Source of the DNA: Aromatoleum tolulyticum
Lineage (GTDB): Bacteria > Pseudomonadota > Gammaproteobacteria > Burkholderiales > Rhodocyclaceae
Direction: 5' to 3'
DNA: 64,000 nucleotides
Assembly (NCBI RefSeq): GCF_900156155.1
Contig: NZ_FTMD01000007.1
Span: 1-64,000, forward strand
Below the pieces are notes generated by a model. It saw nothing but the letters and a program-made list of their open reading frames with translations, was not told the DNA's origin and did not search any database. Position 1 is the stretch's first letter. Every line of letters starts with the position of its first letter. Below, in pieces: positions 8,856-19,200 of the stretch. The position numbers and the translations under genes are program-made.

Positions 8856-10961
8856 AGCGCTCAGCATCGTCCCCCGTCCCGCTGCCGCTGCCACACGCCC
8901 TTCCTCGAAGCGGCGGATCTGCGCCAGCGCCTCGTCCAGGTTCATCTCGCCGGCCTCCAGCAGCTTGTTCGCCAGGAATTCCGTCAGCGGCTTGAGCTCC
9001 ACCAGCAACGCCTTGGTCTCGCCATACAGGCGTTCGCTCTGCACCTCCATGATGGCGCGGGTTTCCTCGTCGAGGGCACGGCTGCCGCCCTGCCCGTCGT
9101 TCGTGAGCGCGCCGAAGTTGAGGCGCGTCTTGCGATACATGCCCATCTCGCCGACGGCGTGATGCAGGAGCTGGGTGACGCGGGTGATGTCGTTGTGGGC
9201 GCCGTTGGTCGTGCCGTCCTCGCCGAAGAAGAGCTCCTCGTTGGCCATGCCGCCGAGCAGCACGCGCACGTCGTGCTCGATGTCGCCCTTGGTCTTGAGC
9301 AGGTTGGTGCCCTGCTTGTGGAACACGAAGCCCAGCGCGTTGCTGCGCGGGATGGCCTTCAGCGAGATCTTGATCGTCTTCATGTCGGCGAGGATGCGGT
9401 CCCAGTCGTCGTTGGTGAGCTCGCGCTCGCGCTGCAGGTCGACGAGGAAGTGGCCCCACTCGTGCACGGCGATGATGCGGCGGTCGCGCTCGCGTTCGTC
9501 GGTGGTGTTGGAATTGACGTTACCGACCAGCACCCGCTCGGCGGCCTGCATCAGGGTGTCGGCGCCGATCATCTCGCCCGCCTGCACCGCGGTGATGCCG
9601 GCCTGGTTGACGATCGTCTCGAGGTCGGCGGGGCTGCGTCCTTCGGTGACGCCGACGAGGTGGCTCAGATCGGGGTCGGACAGCACCTTGTCGGCGCGTT
9701 GTGCGAGGTAGTGCTGGATGATCGCGAGCCGCTCCTCGCGGTTGGGCAGGCGGAAATCCACCTTCATCTGGAAGCGGCGCAGCATCGCCTCGTCCATCTG
9801 CATCGTCTGGCTGTTGAAATTGCTCGCCACGATCCAGATGATCTCGGCCTCGTCCTTGCTGCGCACGCCGTCGAGCACGGCGAGCAGCGTGTTGGCGGTA
9901 TCGTCGTCGAACTTGCGCCGTCCGCCGCGCTTCATGAAGAGGTCCTGCGCCTCGTCGAGGAAGACGATGCAGCGCTTGCGCCGCTTCGCCATCGACACGA
10001 TGCGGTTGAGGGTGTTCGCGCCGCCCGCGACGAAGCCGGTCTCCAGGTTCGCCGCCGAGTGGAACAGGATGGGCAGCTTGAGCTCCTTCGCGAGGTAGCT
10101 CGCGAGCTTGGTCTTGCCGGTGCCCGCGGGGCCGCTGAACATCACGTTGAACGGCTTGCGGATGCCGTATTCGGCGTACAGCGCGCGCCGCTCGTACTGG
10201 TCCTTGATCTGCGCGACCTCGGCCTTGATATCGTCCATGCCGACCAGTTCGTCGATGGAGCCGCTCACCTGCCCGGGCTCGATGAACTTCAGCGACTTGA
10301 ACTGACCGCGCAGCTGCATGAACAGGAAGGCCAGCAAGCCCAGCATCAGCGCGCCCGACAGCACGCCGCTGGCCGCGGAGCGCCAGCCGTCGTCGGCCGA
10401 ACGCGGGCGCCCGTTGGCGAAGCGCTGGTCGAGACGCTCGAACACCTTGAGCGCCCCCTCGCCGAGTTCGGCGCGGGGAATGAAGGCGAGCCGGCCGGAC
10501 CATGGCGCGGAGACCGCCCTGTCGGCGAAGATCTTCGTTTCCAGGTCGCTCGGATAATAGGCGTGCTGCTGACCCTGCGACTGCACGAGGATGATGCGCT
10601 CGGACAGGTTCCACATCAGCGGCTCGTAGATCACCGTGACGCGCTCGACGGGGTTCGCATCGAGGAAGCCGAGTACCGAGCCGCTGCCGAGCACCACCGG
10701 CACGCTCTCGTCGAAGGTCCACACCCCCGCCCCGCCGGCGACCGCCATCGCCTTGACCTCCTCGGCCAGCACGGCGCGCTTCTGCGCCAGCATCAGGGAA
10801 TAGAGGCCGGTGAGGGGGATCAGCAGCGCGATCGCCACGACCAGGACTTTGACCAGCGAGGACTGGATCGCGAACCAGTCCTGCAGCCGGCCGGCGGACT
10901 TCCTCAGCCTGTGCCAGGGACCGGCCGGCCCGGCAGTGCGGGAATTCGACTCATCTGACAT
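8847..10961 (-). CDS. FtsH-like membrane AAA+ zinc metalloprotease
   Basis: The 704-residue protein begins with a membrane helix at ~36-58 (LVKVLVVAIALLIPLTGLYS). A periplasmic domain of about 140 residues and a second helix (GVLSGALMLGLLAFLFMQL) follow. The AAA+ module has Walker A GPAGTGKT and Walker B CIVFLDEAQD. The C-terminal peptidase has HEWGH, a variant of the HExxH zinc site, and an aspartate in NDITRVTQLL as the likely third ligand. The layout is that of FtsH, but the sequence is divergent and the periplasmic domain differs from FtsH's usual one, so this is probably a paralogue rather than the essential FtsH. GGAGGA precedes the ATG. Confidence 0.88.
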   Translation of the reverse strand: MSDESNSRTAGPAGPWHRLRKSAGRLQDWFAIQSSLVKVLVVAIALLIPLTGLYSLMLAQKRAVLAEEVKAMAVAGGAGVWTFDESVPVVLGSGSVLGFLDANPVERVTVIYEPLMWNLSERIILVQSQGQQHAYYPSDLETKIFADRAVSAPWSGRLAFIPRAELGEGALKVFERLDQRFANGRPRSADDGWRSAASGVLSGALMLGLLAFLFMQLRGQFKSLKFIEPGQVSGSIDELVGMDDIKAEVAQIKDQYERRALYAEYGIRKPFNVMFSGPAGTGKTKLASYLAKELKLPILFHSAANLETGFVAGGANTLNRIVSMAKRRKRCIVFLDEAQDLFMKRGGRRKFDDDTANTLLAVLDGVRSKDEAEIIWIVASNFNSQTMQMDEAMLRRFQMKVDFRLPNREERLAIIQHYLAQRADKVLSDPDLSHLVGVTEGRSPADLETIVNQAGITAVQAGEMIGADTLMQAAERVLVGNVNSNTTDERERDRRIIAVHEWGHFLVDLQRERELTNDDWDRILADMKTIKISLKAIPRSNALGFVFHKQGTNLLKTKGDIEHDVRVLLGGMANEELFFGEDGTTNGAHNDITRVTQLLHHAVGEMGMYRKTRLNFGALTNDGQGGSRALDEETRAIMEVQSERLYGETKALLVELKPLTEFLANKLLEAGEMNLDEALAQIRRFEEGRVAAAAGRGTMLSAAG

Positions 10962-11167
10962 GGCGGTCCTCCACTACGGTCGCACCGCGGGGTTACGGCA
11001 CGGAATCGCCGATCGGCGCGGCGGCACCCGGCATGGCCGCCCGTACAGCGCTGCTCGCCCCGACGCGCTCGCTGTCCAGCGTCGCGGAGATCCAGCATAG
11101 CGATCCGTCGCGCCGGCCTGGCGTGAAGTATTGAACGCAGGCGTGACGATCACCGTCGCGACGCGCG

Positions 11168-11686
11168 TCAGCGCACGCCGGGCGGCGGCGGAGGGGGCAT
11201 GCCGGCGGGCGGGGGCGGCGGCGTGCTGCGGTAGCGATCCGAGCGGCTCGGCGAGTAGCGGCCCGACACCGGTACGCGATGGCCGCTCGCGTACATGCAC
11301 TGCACGTAGGCGTGGTCGTAGCGCCGCTGCGCGTCGTAACCGGACACCTCGGCCGCACCGCTGCCCGCGGCGCTGCCGATCAGCAGGCCGGTGCCGGCAC
11401 CCACGCCCGCGCCACGCCCGCCATCGACGGCGGCACCGACCGCCGCGCCGATCGCCGTGCCGACCACTGCGCTGCGCACGCCGGCATCGGCCGCAGCCTG
11501 CCCGGCGGAGCGGCCGCCGATGTATTCGTACGCGTACTGGCGGCAGGCCGAGTCGTCGGCGCGGAACTCATTGAAGCTCGCGCCGGTGCCCGGGAGCACG
11601 AGCACGTTCGGCCCGGACGGCATCGACACGCAGCCCGCGGTCACGAGCGCCGCCGCGAGCGGCACAAGACAGATACGGATGTTCAT
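11168..11686 (-). CDS. Glycine-zipper lipoprotein
   Basis: The 172-residue protein has a lipoprotein signal peptide ending in VTAGC (Cys ~19). A glycine/alanine-rich zipper (VGTAIGAAVGAAVDGG, GVGAGTGLLIGSAAGSG) follows. Then come YVQCMYASGHRVPV, a common ending of this outer-membrane lipoprotein type, and a proline-rich tail. GGGAGGA lies upstream of the ATG. The neighbouring upstream gene on the same strand also encodes an exported protein, 14 bases away, so the two probably form an operon. Function unknown; an envelope structural role is likely. Confidence 0.85.
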   Translation of the reverse strand: MNIRICLVPLAAALVTAGCVSMPSGPNVLVLPGTGASFNEFRADDSACRQYAYEYIGGRSAGQAAADAGVRSAVVGTAIGAAVGAAVDGGRGAGVGAGTGLLIGSAAGSGAAEVSGYDAQRRYDHAYVQCMYASGHRVPVSGRYSPSRSDRYRSTPPPPPAGMPPPPPPGVR

Positions 11687-11700
11687 GTACGGATCCTCCC

Positions 11701-12108
11701 TCAGCGCGACGGCCGCGGCGCGACGCGTTCCCACCCGCCGGGGCATTCCTTGACGTAGGGGTAGTAGCCCTCGGGGCGGTCGCAGTAATACCAGTAATTG
11801 CCGGCGGACTTCCCGCCGCCATCCGCGTCGTCGCGCTCGATATACACGGGCGGCGACGACGGCACGGTGACGACCGGCGGATAGGCGTAATACGGCGGGT
11901 AGGCGTAGTAGGGGTAGGGCTCGTAATAGCGGTAAGGGGAGCCGTAATACGGGCCCGGCCAGCCCCAGAACAGCGGGATCCCGATGTGCACGCCCAGGCT
12001 CGAGTGGCCGTGATGCCGGCCGATGCGGCCGCGATCCGCAGACGCGACGTCCGGCAACGCGACGCCCAGCACCAGGATCGCCGCAAGCGCAAGTCTGAAC
12101 CATTTCAT
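11701..12108 (-). CDS. Secreted Tyr/Pro-rich protein
   Basis: The 135-residue protein has a clear signal peptide (MKWFRLALAAILVLGVALPDVASA). A tyrosine- and proline-rich middle (YYEPYPYYAYPPYYAYPP) and a conserved-looking end (NYWYYCDRPEGYYPYVKECPGGW) follow. Similar small exported proteins are common in beta- and gammaproteobacteria, with no known activity. GGGAGGT lies four bases before the chosen ATG. It is the first gene of a two-gene operon with the glycine-zipper lipoprotein. Confidence 0.85.
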   Translation of the reverse strand: MKWFRLALAAILVLGVALPDVASADRGRIGRHHGHSSLGVHIGIPLFWGWPGPYYGSPYRYYEPYPYYAYPPYYAYPPVVTVPSSPPVYIERDDADGGGKSAGNYWYYCDRPEGYYPYVKECPGGWERVAPRPSR

Positions 12109-12378
12109 GGTGACCTCCCGTCGGCAGGATGACACGTCCATTCAACGTGCGAACTCATGCAAAAGACCACAATCCGGCCGAGGAATTCCCGCGCGAGTGT
12201 GACGTATTTTGTCATCCGCCCGCCCAAGGCCGTTTCGGCACCGACCTCATGCCTACCGGGAATCGCGTTACTAATGTGATACAAATTGCTTGCCGTCCAT
12301 CAATCAAGATAGTATCGTTTTCCACGAAGAGGATCGCCCGAACCCGGAGCGAACCCGCCAATCACCGGAGACACACCG

Positions 12379-13797
12379 ATGCAGCAGAAGTCCTCGTCCG
12401 CCCCCGTCGATATCGGCGGGATACTCGACTACGGCCCGTTCACATCGATGCAAAGGCTCGTCGTGATGCTCGCCGCCCTTGCAATCGTCATGGACGGCTT
12501 CGACGGGCAGCTCATCGGCTTCGCCATCCCGGCGCTGATCAAGGAATGGGGCATCACCAAGGCCGCCTTCGCGCCCGCCGTGGCCGCGGGCCTGGTCGGC
12601 ATGGCCGTCGGCAGCGCCTGTGCCGGCATCGTCGCCGACCGCATCGGCCGGCGGCTGGTGCTCGTCGCCAGCGTGTTCCTGTTCGGCGCCGCGACGATTG
12701 CGATCGGCTTCGCGCCCGACGTCACGGCGATCGCCGCGCTGCGCTTCCTCGCCGGCCTCGGCATCGGCGGCGCGCTGCCGAGCGCCTCGACGATGACCGC
12801 CGAGTTCACGCCGGCGCGCCGCCGCACCCTCGCGGTCACCGCGACCATCGTGTGCTATCCGCTCGGCGGCATGCTCGCCGGCCTGTTCGCCGGCGCCGTC
12901 CTGCCCGTGCTCGGCTGGCGCGGCCTGTTCTGGATCGGCGGTGCGCTGCCCGTCGTCTACAGCCTGGTGCTGCTCGCGCTGCTGCCCGAATCGGCCCGCT
13001 ACCTCGCGCGCAAGACCGCCCGCTGGCCCGAACTGCGCCGCCTGCTCGCGCGCATGGAACGCCCCGCCGACCCCGGCACGGTATTCGTCGACGTGGCCGA
13101 AACCGGCAGCGAGCAGCGCGCCGGCTTCGCCGCGCTGTTCCAGAGCGGCCGCGCGCGCGACACGCTGGCGATCTGGGTCGGCTTCTTCCTCGTCATGCTC
13201 GCCACCTACACCGCCTTCAGCTGGCTGCCGACGATGCTCGCCGCCGAAGGCCTGCCCGCCGCCCTGGCAGGCTCCGGCCTCACCGCGTACAACCTCGGCG
13301 GCGTGATCGGGTCGCTCGGCTGCGCACTGGCCATCACGCGCTACGGCTCGCGCTGGCCGCTGATCCTGTGCAGCATCGGCGCCGCGGCCAGCGCCTTCGT
13401 GCTGCAAGGCGTCGACTTCGCCACGAACACCACCTGGCTGATGATCGGACTCGGCGTGCACGGCATGTTCGTGATCGCCGTCCAGGCGACCATGTATGCG
13501 CTGTGCGCCTTCGTCTACCCGACCATGATGCGCGCCACCGGCACCGCCTCGGCCCTGTCCTTCGGCCGCCTCGGCGCGATCCTGAGCTCCTTCGCCGGCG
13601 CCGCCGTCATCACCTCCGGCGGTGCGGACAGCTACCTGTCGCTGCTCGGCGGCGCCATGGTGCTCACCTTCCTCGCGCTGGCCGTCGTCAAGCGCCACAT
13701 CCCGGGGCTGCACAGGCAAGTCCGCGCCGAACCGGCAGCGGAACCGGCCGCACCCGCCCCGTCCTTCGCGGTAAGCGCGCCGCGCCCGGGGGCCTGA
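12379..13797 (+). CDS. MFS transporter of the aromatic acid:H+ symporter (AAHS) type
   Basis: The 472-residue protein has about twelve hydrophobic helices. The AAHS signature is in helix 1 (AIVMDGFDGQLIGFAIPAL), and the MFS loop motif is GIVADRIGRRLVL. The second-half counterpart of that loop is poorly kept. Relatives such as PcaK and BenK import benzoate-type acids, so uptake of an aromatic acid is the best guess; the substrate cannot be fixed from sequence. GGAG lies 9 bases before the ATG. No catabolic genes are adjacent. The 270-base spacer upstream contains TGAC-N7-GTCA at 12200-12214 and an AT-rich segment suitable for a promoter. Confidence 0.92.
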   Translation: MQQKSSSAPVDIGGILDYGPFTSMQRLVVMLAALAIVMDGFDGQLIGFAIPALIKEWGITKAAFAPAVAAGLVGMAVGSACAGIVADRIGRRLVLVASVFLFGAATIAIGFAPDVTAIAALRFLAGLGIGGALPSASTMTAEFTPARRRTLAVTATIVCYPLGGMLAGLFAGAVLPVLGWRGLFWIGGALPVVYSLVLLALLPESARYLARKTARWPELRRLLARMERPADPGTVFVDVAETGSEQRAGFAALFQSGRARDTLAIWVGFFLVMLATYTAFSWLPTMLAAEGLPAALAGSGLTAYNLGGVIGSLGCALAITRYGSRWPLILCSIGAAASAFVLQGVDFATNTTWLMIGLGVHGMFVIAVQATMYALCAFVYPTMMRATGTASALSFGRLGAILSSFAGAAVITSGGADSYLSLLGGAMVLTFLALAVVKRHIPGLHRQVRAEPAAEPAAPAPSFAVSAPRPGA

Positions 13798-13934
13798 AAC
13801 CCCTCGTAGCACACCCGATCGCGCCCCCGGCTGCCCCCGCGTTCATATTCGGTTAGGATATGCGCGGGGGCCCCCTCCGCGCGGATCCTGCCGCACAGCG
13901 AGGCACCGCCCCGACTCGCCAGGCGGAGACGGAC

Positions 13935-14348
13935 GTGATTGACATCAAGTGGGACAGCAAATTCGAGGTCGGACACCCGCGCATCGACGCCGAGCACCGC
14001 GCCTTCGTCGACCTGATCCGCGCGGTATCCGTCGAGGCAGACCGGAACTGCCCGAAGGAAAAGGCCATGCGCCTGCTGCTCGAGGTGCGCAAGTACGCGG
14101 AATTCCACTTCGTCAGCGAAGAGAACATCATGCTCGACGTCGGCTATCCGCACTACGAAGAGCACCGCGAGGAACACGAGTGGCTGCTGCGCCGGCTGGA
14201 GCACGAATGCAACCTCTACTACACCGACAGCGCCCCCCTCCAGGAACTCGCGCACTTCATGTTCGACTGGTTCGCGATGCACACGACCGTCGCCGACAAG
14301 AAGCTCGTCGACAGCATCGCCGCACACAACGCCACCCCCGCCCCCTGA
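13935..14348 (+). CDS. Bacteriohemerythrin
   Basis: The 137-residue protein has the complete set of hemerythrin di-iron ligands: H21, H58, E62, H77, H81, H116 and D121 (EFHFVSEE; HYEEHREEHEW; HTTVAD). Such proteins bind O2 and often serve oxygen sensing or delivery in microaerophilic denitrifiers. The start is a GTG at 13935 with GGCGGAG upstream; an in-frame extension to 13860 lacks coding character. It is followed by an unrelated kinase-like gene 31 bases downstream. Confidence 0.93.
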   Translation: MIDIKWDSKFEVGHPRIDAEHRAFVDLIRAVSVEADRNCPKEKAMRLLLEVRKYAEFHFVSEENIMLDVGYPHYEEHREEHEWLLRRLEHECNLYYTDSAPLQELAHFMFDWFAMHTTVADKKLVDSIAAHNATPAP

Positions 14349-14379
14349 CGCGCAACGGCCTCGATCGGAGCCTCTGCCG

Positions 14380-15285
14380 TTGACACCACCTCCGCACACT
14401 CCGGACGAGCGGCTCGCCCGCGCCCTCAAGGCCGCCAGCGGCATCGACGTCGCCGGCGCACGGCTGAATCCGGTCGGCGGCGGCTGCATCAATCGCACGC
14501 TGGAAGTGCACGCGGGCGACCGGACATATTTCCTCAAGCTCAACGCCGCCGCCGCGCTGCCGATGTTCGAGGCCGAGGTCGACGGCCTCGCGGCGCTCGC
14601 CGCCTGCGACGCCTTCCGCGTGCCGCGCCCGCTCGCCTACGGCGCGACCGATGACGAGGCCTTCCTGCTGCTCGAACACCTGCCGCTGCGCCCGCTCGCG
14701 AGCGCCGACGACGGCCGACGCTTCGCCGAGGCGCTCGTCGAACTGCACCGCGACACCGGCGAGCGGTTCGGCTGGACGCGCGACAACTACATCGGCGCCA
14801 CACCCCAGCACAACACGCCCCACGACGGCTGGGCCAAGTTCCTCGTCGAATGCCGCCTCCTGCCGCAGCTGCAGATGGCGCGGGCGAAGGGCCACGGCGG
14901 CGCCCTCGGCCGCGACGCCGACAAGCTCCTCGAACGCATCCCGGCCCTGTTCCTCGACTACCGGCCCCGCCCCAGCCTGCTGCACGGCGACCTGTGGAAC
15001 GGCAACGCCGCCATCGCCGCGGACGGCAAACCCGTCATCTTCGACCCCGCCGTCTACCGCGGCGACCGCGATGCCGATCTCGCGATGAGCGAACTCTTCG
15101 GCGGCTTCCCCGCGTCCTTCTACGCCACCTACCGCAGCGCCTGGCCGCCCGCCGAAGGCTACGAACTGCGCAAGACGCTCTACAACCTGTACCACATCCT
15201 CAACCACCTCAACCTCTTCGGCCGCGCCTACCTCGGCCAGGCCGAACGCATGATCCGCACGCTGGCAACGGAACTGCTCCGCTGA
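14380..15285 (+). CDS. Fructosamine kinase family protein
   Basis: The 301-residue protein has the fructosamine/ketosamine-3-kinase fold signature. It shows GGCINRTLEV and TYFLKLNAAAALPMFEAEVDGL in the N-lobe, then NYIGATPQHNTPHDGWAKFL. The catalytic loop LLHGDLWNGNAAI and the metal-binding FDPAVYRGDRDADLAMSELFGGFP follow. These kinases remove sugar adducts from proteins by phosphorylating them, and bacterial members also act on small ribulosamines. The start is a TTG at 14380 with GGAG 9 bases upstream. The final residues (LRKTLYNLYHILNHLNLFG) agree with the family. Confidence 0.9.
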   Translation: MTPPPHTPDERLARALKAASGIDVAGARLNPVGGGCINRTLEVHAGDRTYFLKLNAAAALPMFEAEVDGLAALAACDAFRVPRPLAYGATDDEAFLLLEHLPLRPLASADDGRRFAEALVELHRDTGERFGWTRDNYIGATPQHNTPHDGWAKFLVECRLLPQLQMARAKGHGGALGRDADKLLERIPALFLDYRPRPSLLHGDLWNGNAAIAADGKPVIFDPAVYRGDRDADLAMSELFGGFPASFYATYRSAWPPAEGYELRKTLYNLYHILNHLNLFGRAYLGQAERMIRTLATELLR

Positions 15286-15364
15286 CTCGTCCGGGAATTC
15301 AGTCCCGTCCGCGCCTCCGTTAGACTATCCGCTCCGCCGCACCATCACCGCAGGAGCTCTGCTC

Positions 15365-16003
15365 ATGGACGCCAACTTCTGGCACGCAAAATGGGAACGC
15401 AACGAGATCGGCTTCCACGGCAGTGAAGCCCATCCGCTGCTGCGCGAACACCTCGACGCGCTCGCGCTCGCACCGGGCAGCCGCATCTTCCTGCCGCTGT
15501 GCGGCAAGACACTGGACATCCACTGGCTGCTCGCCCAGGGCTATCGCGTCGTCGGCGCGGAACTGAGCCCGCTCGCCGTGCAGCAGCTCTTCGCCGAGCT
15601 CGGCGTCGAACCGACGGTGTCTCGCGTCGGCGCGCTCGACCACTATGCCGTCGAGGACCTCGATGTCTATGTGGGCGACATCTTCGATCTCACCGCGGAA
15701 ACCCTCGGCCCGGTCGACGCGGTCTACGACCGCGCCGCACTCGTCGCGCTGCCGCCCACCATGCGCCCGCGCTACACGGTCCATCTCACCGCGATCACGC
15801 ACGAAGCGCCGCAACTGCTCGTCTGCTTCGAATACGACCAGAGCCAGCACGCCGGGCCCCCGTTCTCGATCGACGCAGACGAGGTACGGCAGCACTATGC
15901 CGACCGCTTTGACCTGACACGGCTTACCCAGGTCGACGTCGCCGGCGGCCTCAAGGGCAAGTGCCCGGCCACGGAGAGCGTCTGGCTGCTGCGTAAGGGC
16001 TGA
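15365..16003 (+). CDS. tpm: Thiopurine S-methyltransferase-type methyltransferase
   Basis: The 212-residue protein starts MDANFWHAKWERNEIGFHG and contains the SAM-binding FLPLCGKTLDIHWLLAQGY. VYDRAALVALPPTMRPRY and a GPPFSID segment follow, all characteristic of bacterial TPMT. Bacterial relatives methylate selenium/tellurium compounds and thiopurines. AGGAG lies eight bases before the ATG. No partner genes are nearby. Confidence 0.93.
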   Translation: MDANFWHAKWERNEIGFHGSEAHPLLREHLDALALAPGSRIFLPLCGKTLDIHWLLAQGYRVVGAELSPLAVQQLFAELGVEPTVSRVGALDHYAVEDLDVYVGDIFDLTAETLGPVDAVYDRAALVALPPTMRPRYTVHLTAITHEAPQLLVCFEYDQSQHAGPPFSIDADEVRQHYADRFDLTRLTQVDVAGGLKGKCPATESVWLLRKG

Positions 16004-16216
16004 GGCACCCCTTTCTCCGCACGGAGGGCGGGAGGCGCGCGGCACGCCCCGCCACGCGGCGCCCGGACGAGTTCTGGTACCCGGAGCACCGCGTTCCTCC
16101 CAGCCTTGCGGAATTCGCGTCCGACGGGCGGATTCCGCCGCGTCGCACCAGGCCGCTGGAGTATGCTTCGGCGATACCAACTGTGAGCTGCACGCCCCTG
16201 CAGCAGGCCCGCGCCC

Positions 16217-19200
16217 ATGACCAGCCTGCCCGACGGCCTCTACGACCTGCTTCTCGACGCCCGCCTACGCGAGCTCGCCCTGCAGCTGCGCGATGCCGGC
16301 CAGGCCGAGGTCGAGCCCCTCACCGGTGCCGCCCGGCGGCGGCGCCTCGCCGAAGTGCTCGCGCGACTGCTGCCGGAACTGCTCGACGAGGCCGCCGATG
16401 CCGAGGATGACGCCGCGCGTGAGCAGCTCGAACTCGCGCTCATCAACGGCCTGCTGACCCAACTGCGGCAGGGCGACGCGGCCACCGCCCAGTGGACCGC
16501 GCCGGTGCTCGCGCTGCGCGCGATCCATCGCGGCCAGCCGCGCCCGACTCAGCCACCCACCGGCCTGCTCGCGCCCTGGCTGTTCACCGCCGGCCGCGCC
16601 GACCCCTCGCTGTTCGCGGAACTGCGCGCCGAGCTCGGCTCGGCCGACCGCGTCGACATCGTCGTCAGCTTCATCACCTGGAGTGGGCTGCGGAAACTCC
16701 TCGACATGCTCGAATCGGTCACCGCGATCGGCGCCAACGGCCAACCTCGTACGCTGCTACGCGTTATCACGACAACCTACACCGGCGCGACCGAAGCGCG
16801 CGCCGTCGAAACGCTCGCGGCACTCCCCGGCGTCGAACTGCGCGTCTCGCTAGACGGGCGTCGCAGTCGCCTGCACGCAAAGGCGTGGCTTTTCCACCGC
16901 GCGACCGGCTTCGGCACCGCCTTCGTCGGCAGCGCCAACCTGTCTGCCGCGGCACTGCTGGGCGGTGTGGAATGGACGGTGAAATTCACGCAGGCCGGAC
17001 AGACCGACCTCTTCGCCGCCGCGGAGGCGCATTTCGAGACGCTGTGGAACGACCCCGAATTCCAGCGCTTCGACCCGCATAACGACCAGCACCGCCTGGA
17101 ACTGCGCCGCGCACTGCAGCAGGCCCGGGGCACAAGCCTCGAACCAATCGCGACGCCGACCTGGTTCGACCTGCAGCCCAAGAGCTACCAGCAGGCGATG
17201 CTCGACCGCCTCGGAGCCGAACGCCGCCACGGCCGCACGCGCAACCTCGTCGTCGCGGCCACCGGCACCGGCAAAACGGTCGTCGCCGCGTTCGACTACA
17301 AGCGCCTGTGCGAGCAGCAGGGCGGCAAGCCGCGCCTCTTGTTCGTCGCGCATCGCATCGAGCTGCTGCGGCAGGCGATCGAAACCTACCGCCAAGTGCT
17401 GCGTGCACCGGCCTTCGGCGAACTGCTGGCCGACGGCAGCCAGCCCGACAGCAGCGAACACCTCTTCGCGACCATCATGTCGGTCGCCGCGCGTGATCTA
17501 CTCGCGATCCACGGCGCCGACTACTGGAACACCGTCGTCATCGACGAATGCCACCACCTGCCGGCGAGCCAGTTCGACGCCTTCGCCACGGCGATCCGCC
17601 CGCGCTTCCTGCTGGGCCTCACCGCGACGCCCGAGCGCGCGGACGGGCGCTCGGTGCTGCAATACTTCGACGCGCGCCCCGACGGCAGCCCGGCCGTCGA
17701 ACTGCGCCTGTGGGACGCGCTCGACCAGCAACTCCTCGCCCCCTTCGAATACTACGCGAGCACCGACAGCACGGACCTCAGCGGCATCCGCTGGAACCAG
17801 CCCGGCGAACTCGCCCAGCTCGCCAACGTCATCAGCGGCAACGACGCGCGCGCCCGTCTGGTGATCCACGCGATCGAGCAATACGTCGCCGACCATGGCG
17901 CGATGCGCGCGATCGCGTTCTGCGTCGACATCGCCCACGCGAACTTCATGGCCGAGCGATTCACCAAGGCCGGCCTCCCCGCGCTCGCGATCACCAGCGC
18001 GACGCCGCGTGACGTGCGCGAACGCGCCCCGCAGGAGCTCGCCGCCGGCTCGCTGAAAGTGCTGTGCACCGTCGATCTCTACAACGAAGGCGTCGACATC
18101 CCGGAAGCCAACACCCTGCTGCTCCTGCGCCCGACGCAGAGCCCGGTCGTGTTCCAGCAGCAGCTCGGCCGCGGCCTGCGCCTTGCGGACGGCAAGGACA
18201 GCTGCCTCGTCCTCGACTTCGTCGGGCGGCTGCAGAACGACTTCCGCTTCGACCTCCTCTACCGCGCGATCACCGGCCTCAACCGCCAGCAGCTCATCGA
18301 GGCCGTCGAACAGGGCTTCACGACATTGCCGCCCGGCTGCCACATCCAGTTCGACCGGGTCGCTCGCGAGCGCGTGCTGAGCGGCCTGCGCCAGATCAGC
18401 AACCAGAACTGGCGCCGCCTCACCGCGGAACTGCGCTACTACGCGACGACCCGTCGCGGCGCGCCGCTGACGCTCGCCGACTTCGTGCGCGACCAGTGCC
18501 TGGACCTCGAAGACCTCTACGACGGCAAACCCGGCTGGACCGCACTCTGCCGCGCCGCCGGCCTCGAAAACGCCGCGCCCGCCCCCGACGAAACCTACCT
18601 CGGCAAACACCTCGGCGCACTGCTGCACGTCGACGACCCCGAGCACCTGCAGATCCTGCGCCGCGTCGCCGAAGACCCCGCGGCGCTCCTCGCGCAGTGC
18701 GCGCAACTCACGCCCACCGTGCAGCGCCGCATCCAGATGCTCGCCTACCAGGTCTTCAGCGACCGCAACGCCCTGATGGACGTCCCCGCCTTCCTCGCCC
18801 GCATGGCCGCCAATCCCGCGATGTGCCGCGAACTCGCCCAACTCGCCGCCTGCCTCGACGAGCGCGCCGACCTCGACCCGCAACCTCTCCCCGGTGCCCC
18901 CGCCGACTGGCCGCTGAGCCTGCACGCCGCCTACGAGATCCGCGAAATCCTCACCGCCGTCGGCTGGCTCACCCCGGAACGCCGCGCCCCCTTCCAGGCC
19001 GGCGTGCTGGCGCTACCTGAACACCAAACCGAACTCCTGTTCGTCACCCTCGACAAGCGCGACGGCTTCAACGAGCGCATCGCCTACCACGACTACGCGA
19101 TCAGCCCGGAGTTCTTCCACTGGCAGTCGCAGAACTCGGCCGGGCCGGACACGCCCGCCGGACGCCGCTACTGCGAATCGCCGGGCAATGGCTGGCAGTT

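Noticed and set aside
12240-12320. GATAC and GTATC in the spacer before the MFS gene as a regulator site
   Set aside because: The half-sites are too far apart and the inner sequence has no symmetry; could be chance in an AT-rich promoter.
12304-13812. ~500-codon minus-strand frame opposite the MFS transporter
   Set aside because: Charged low-complexity product (R, G, A, E, D), mirror of the hydrophobic transporter; not a gene.
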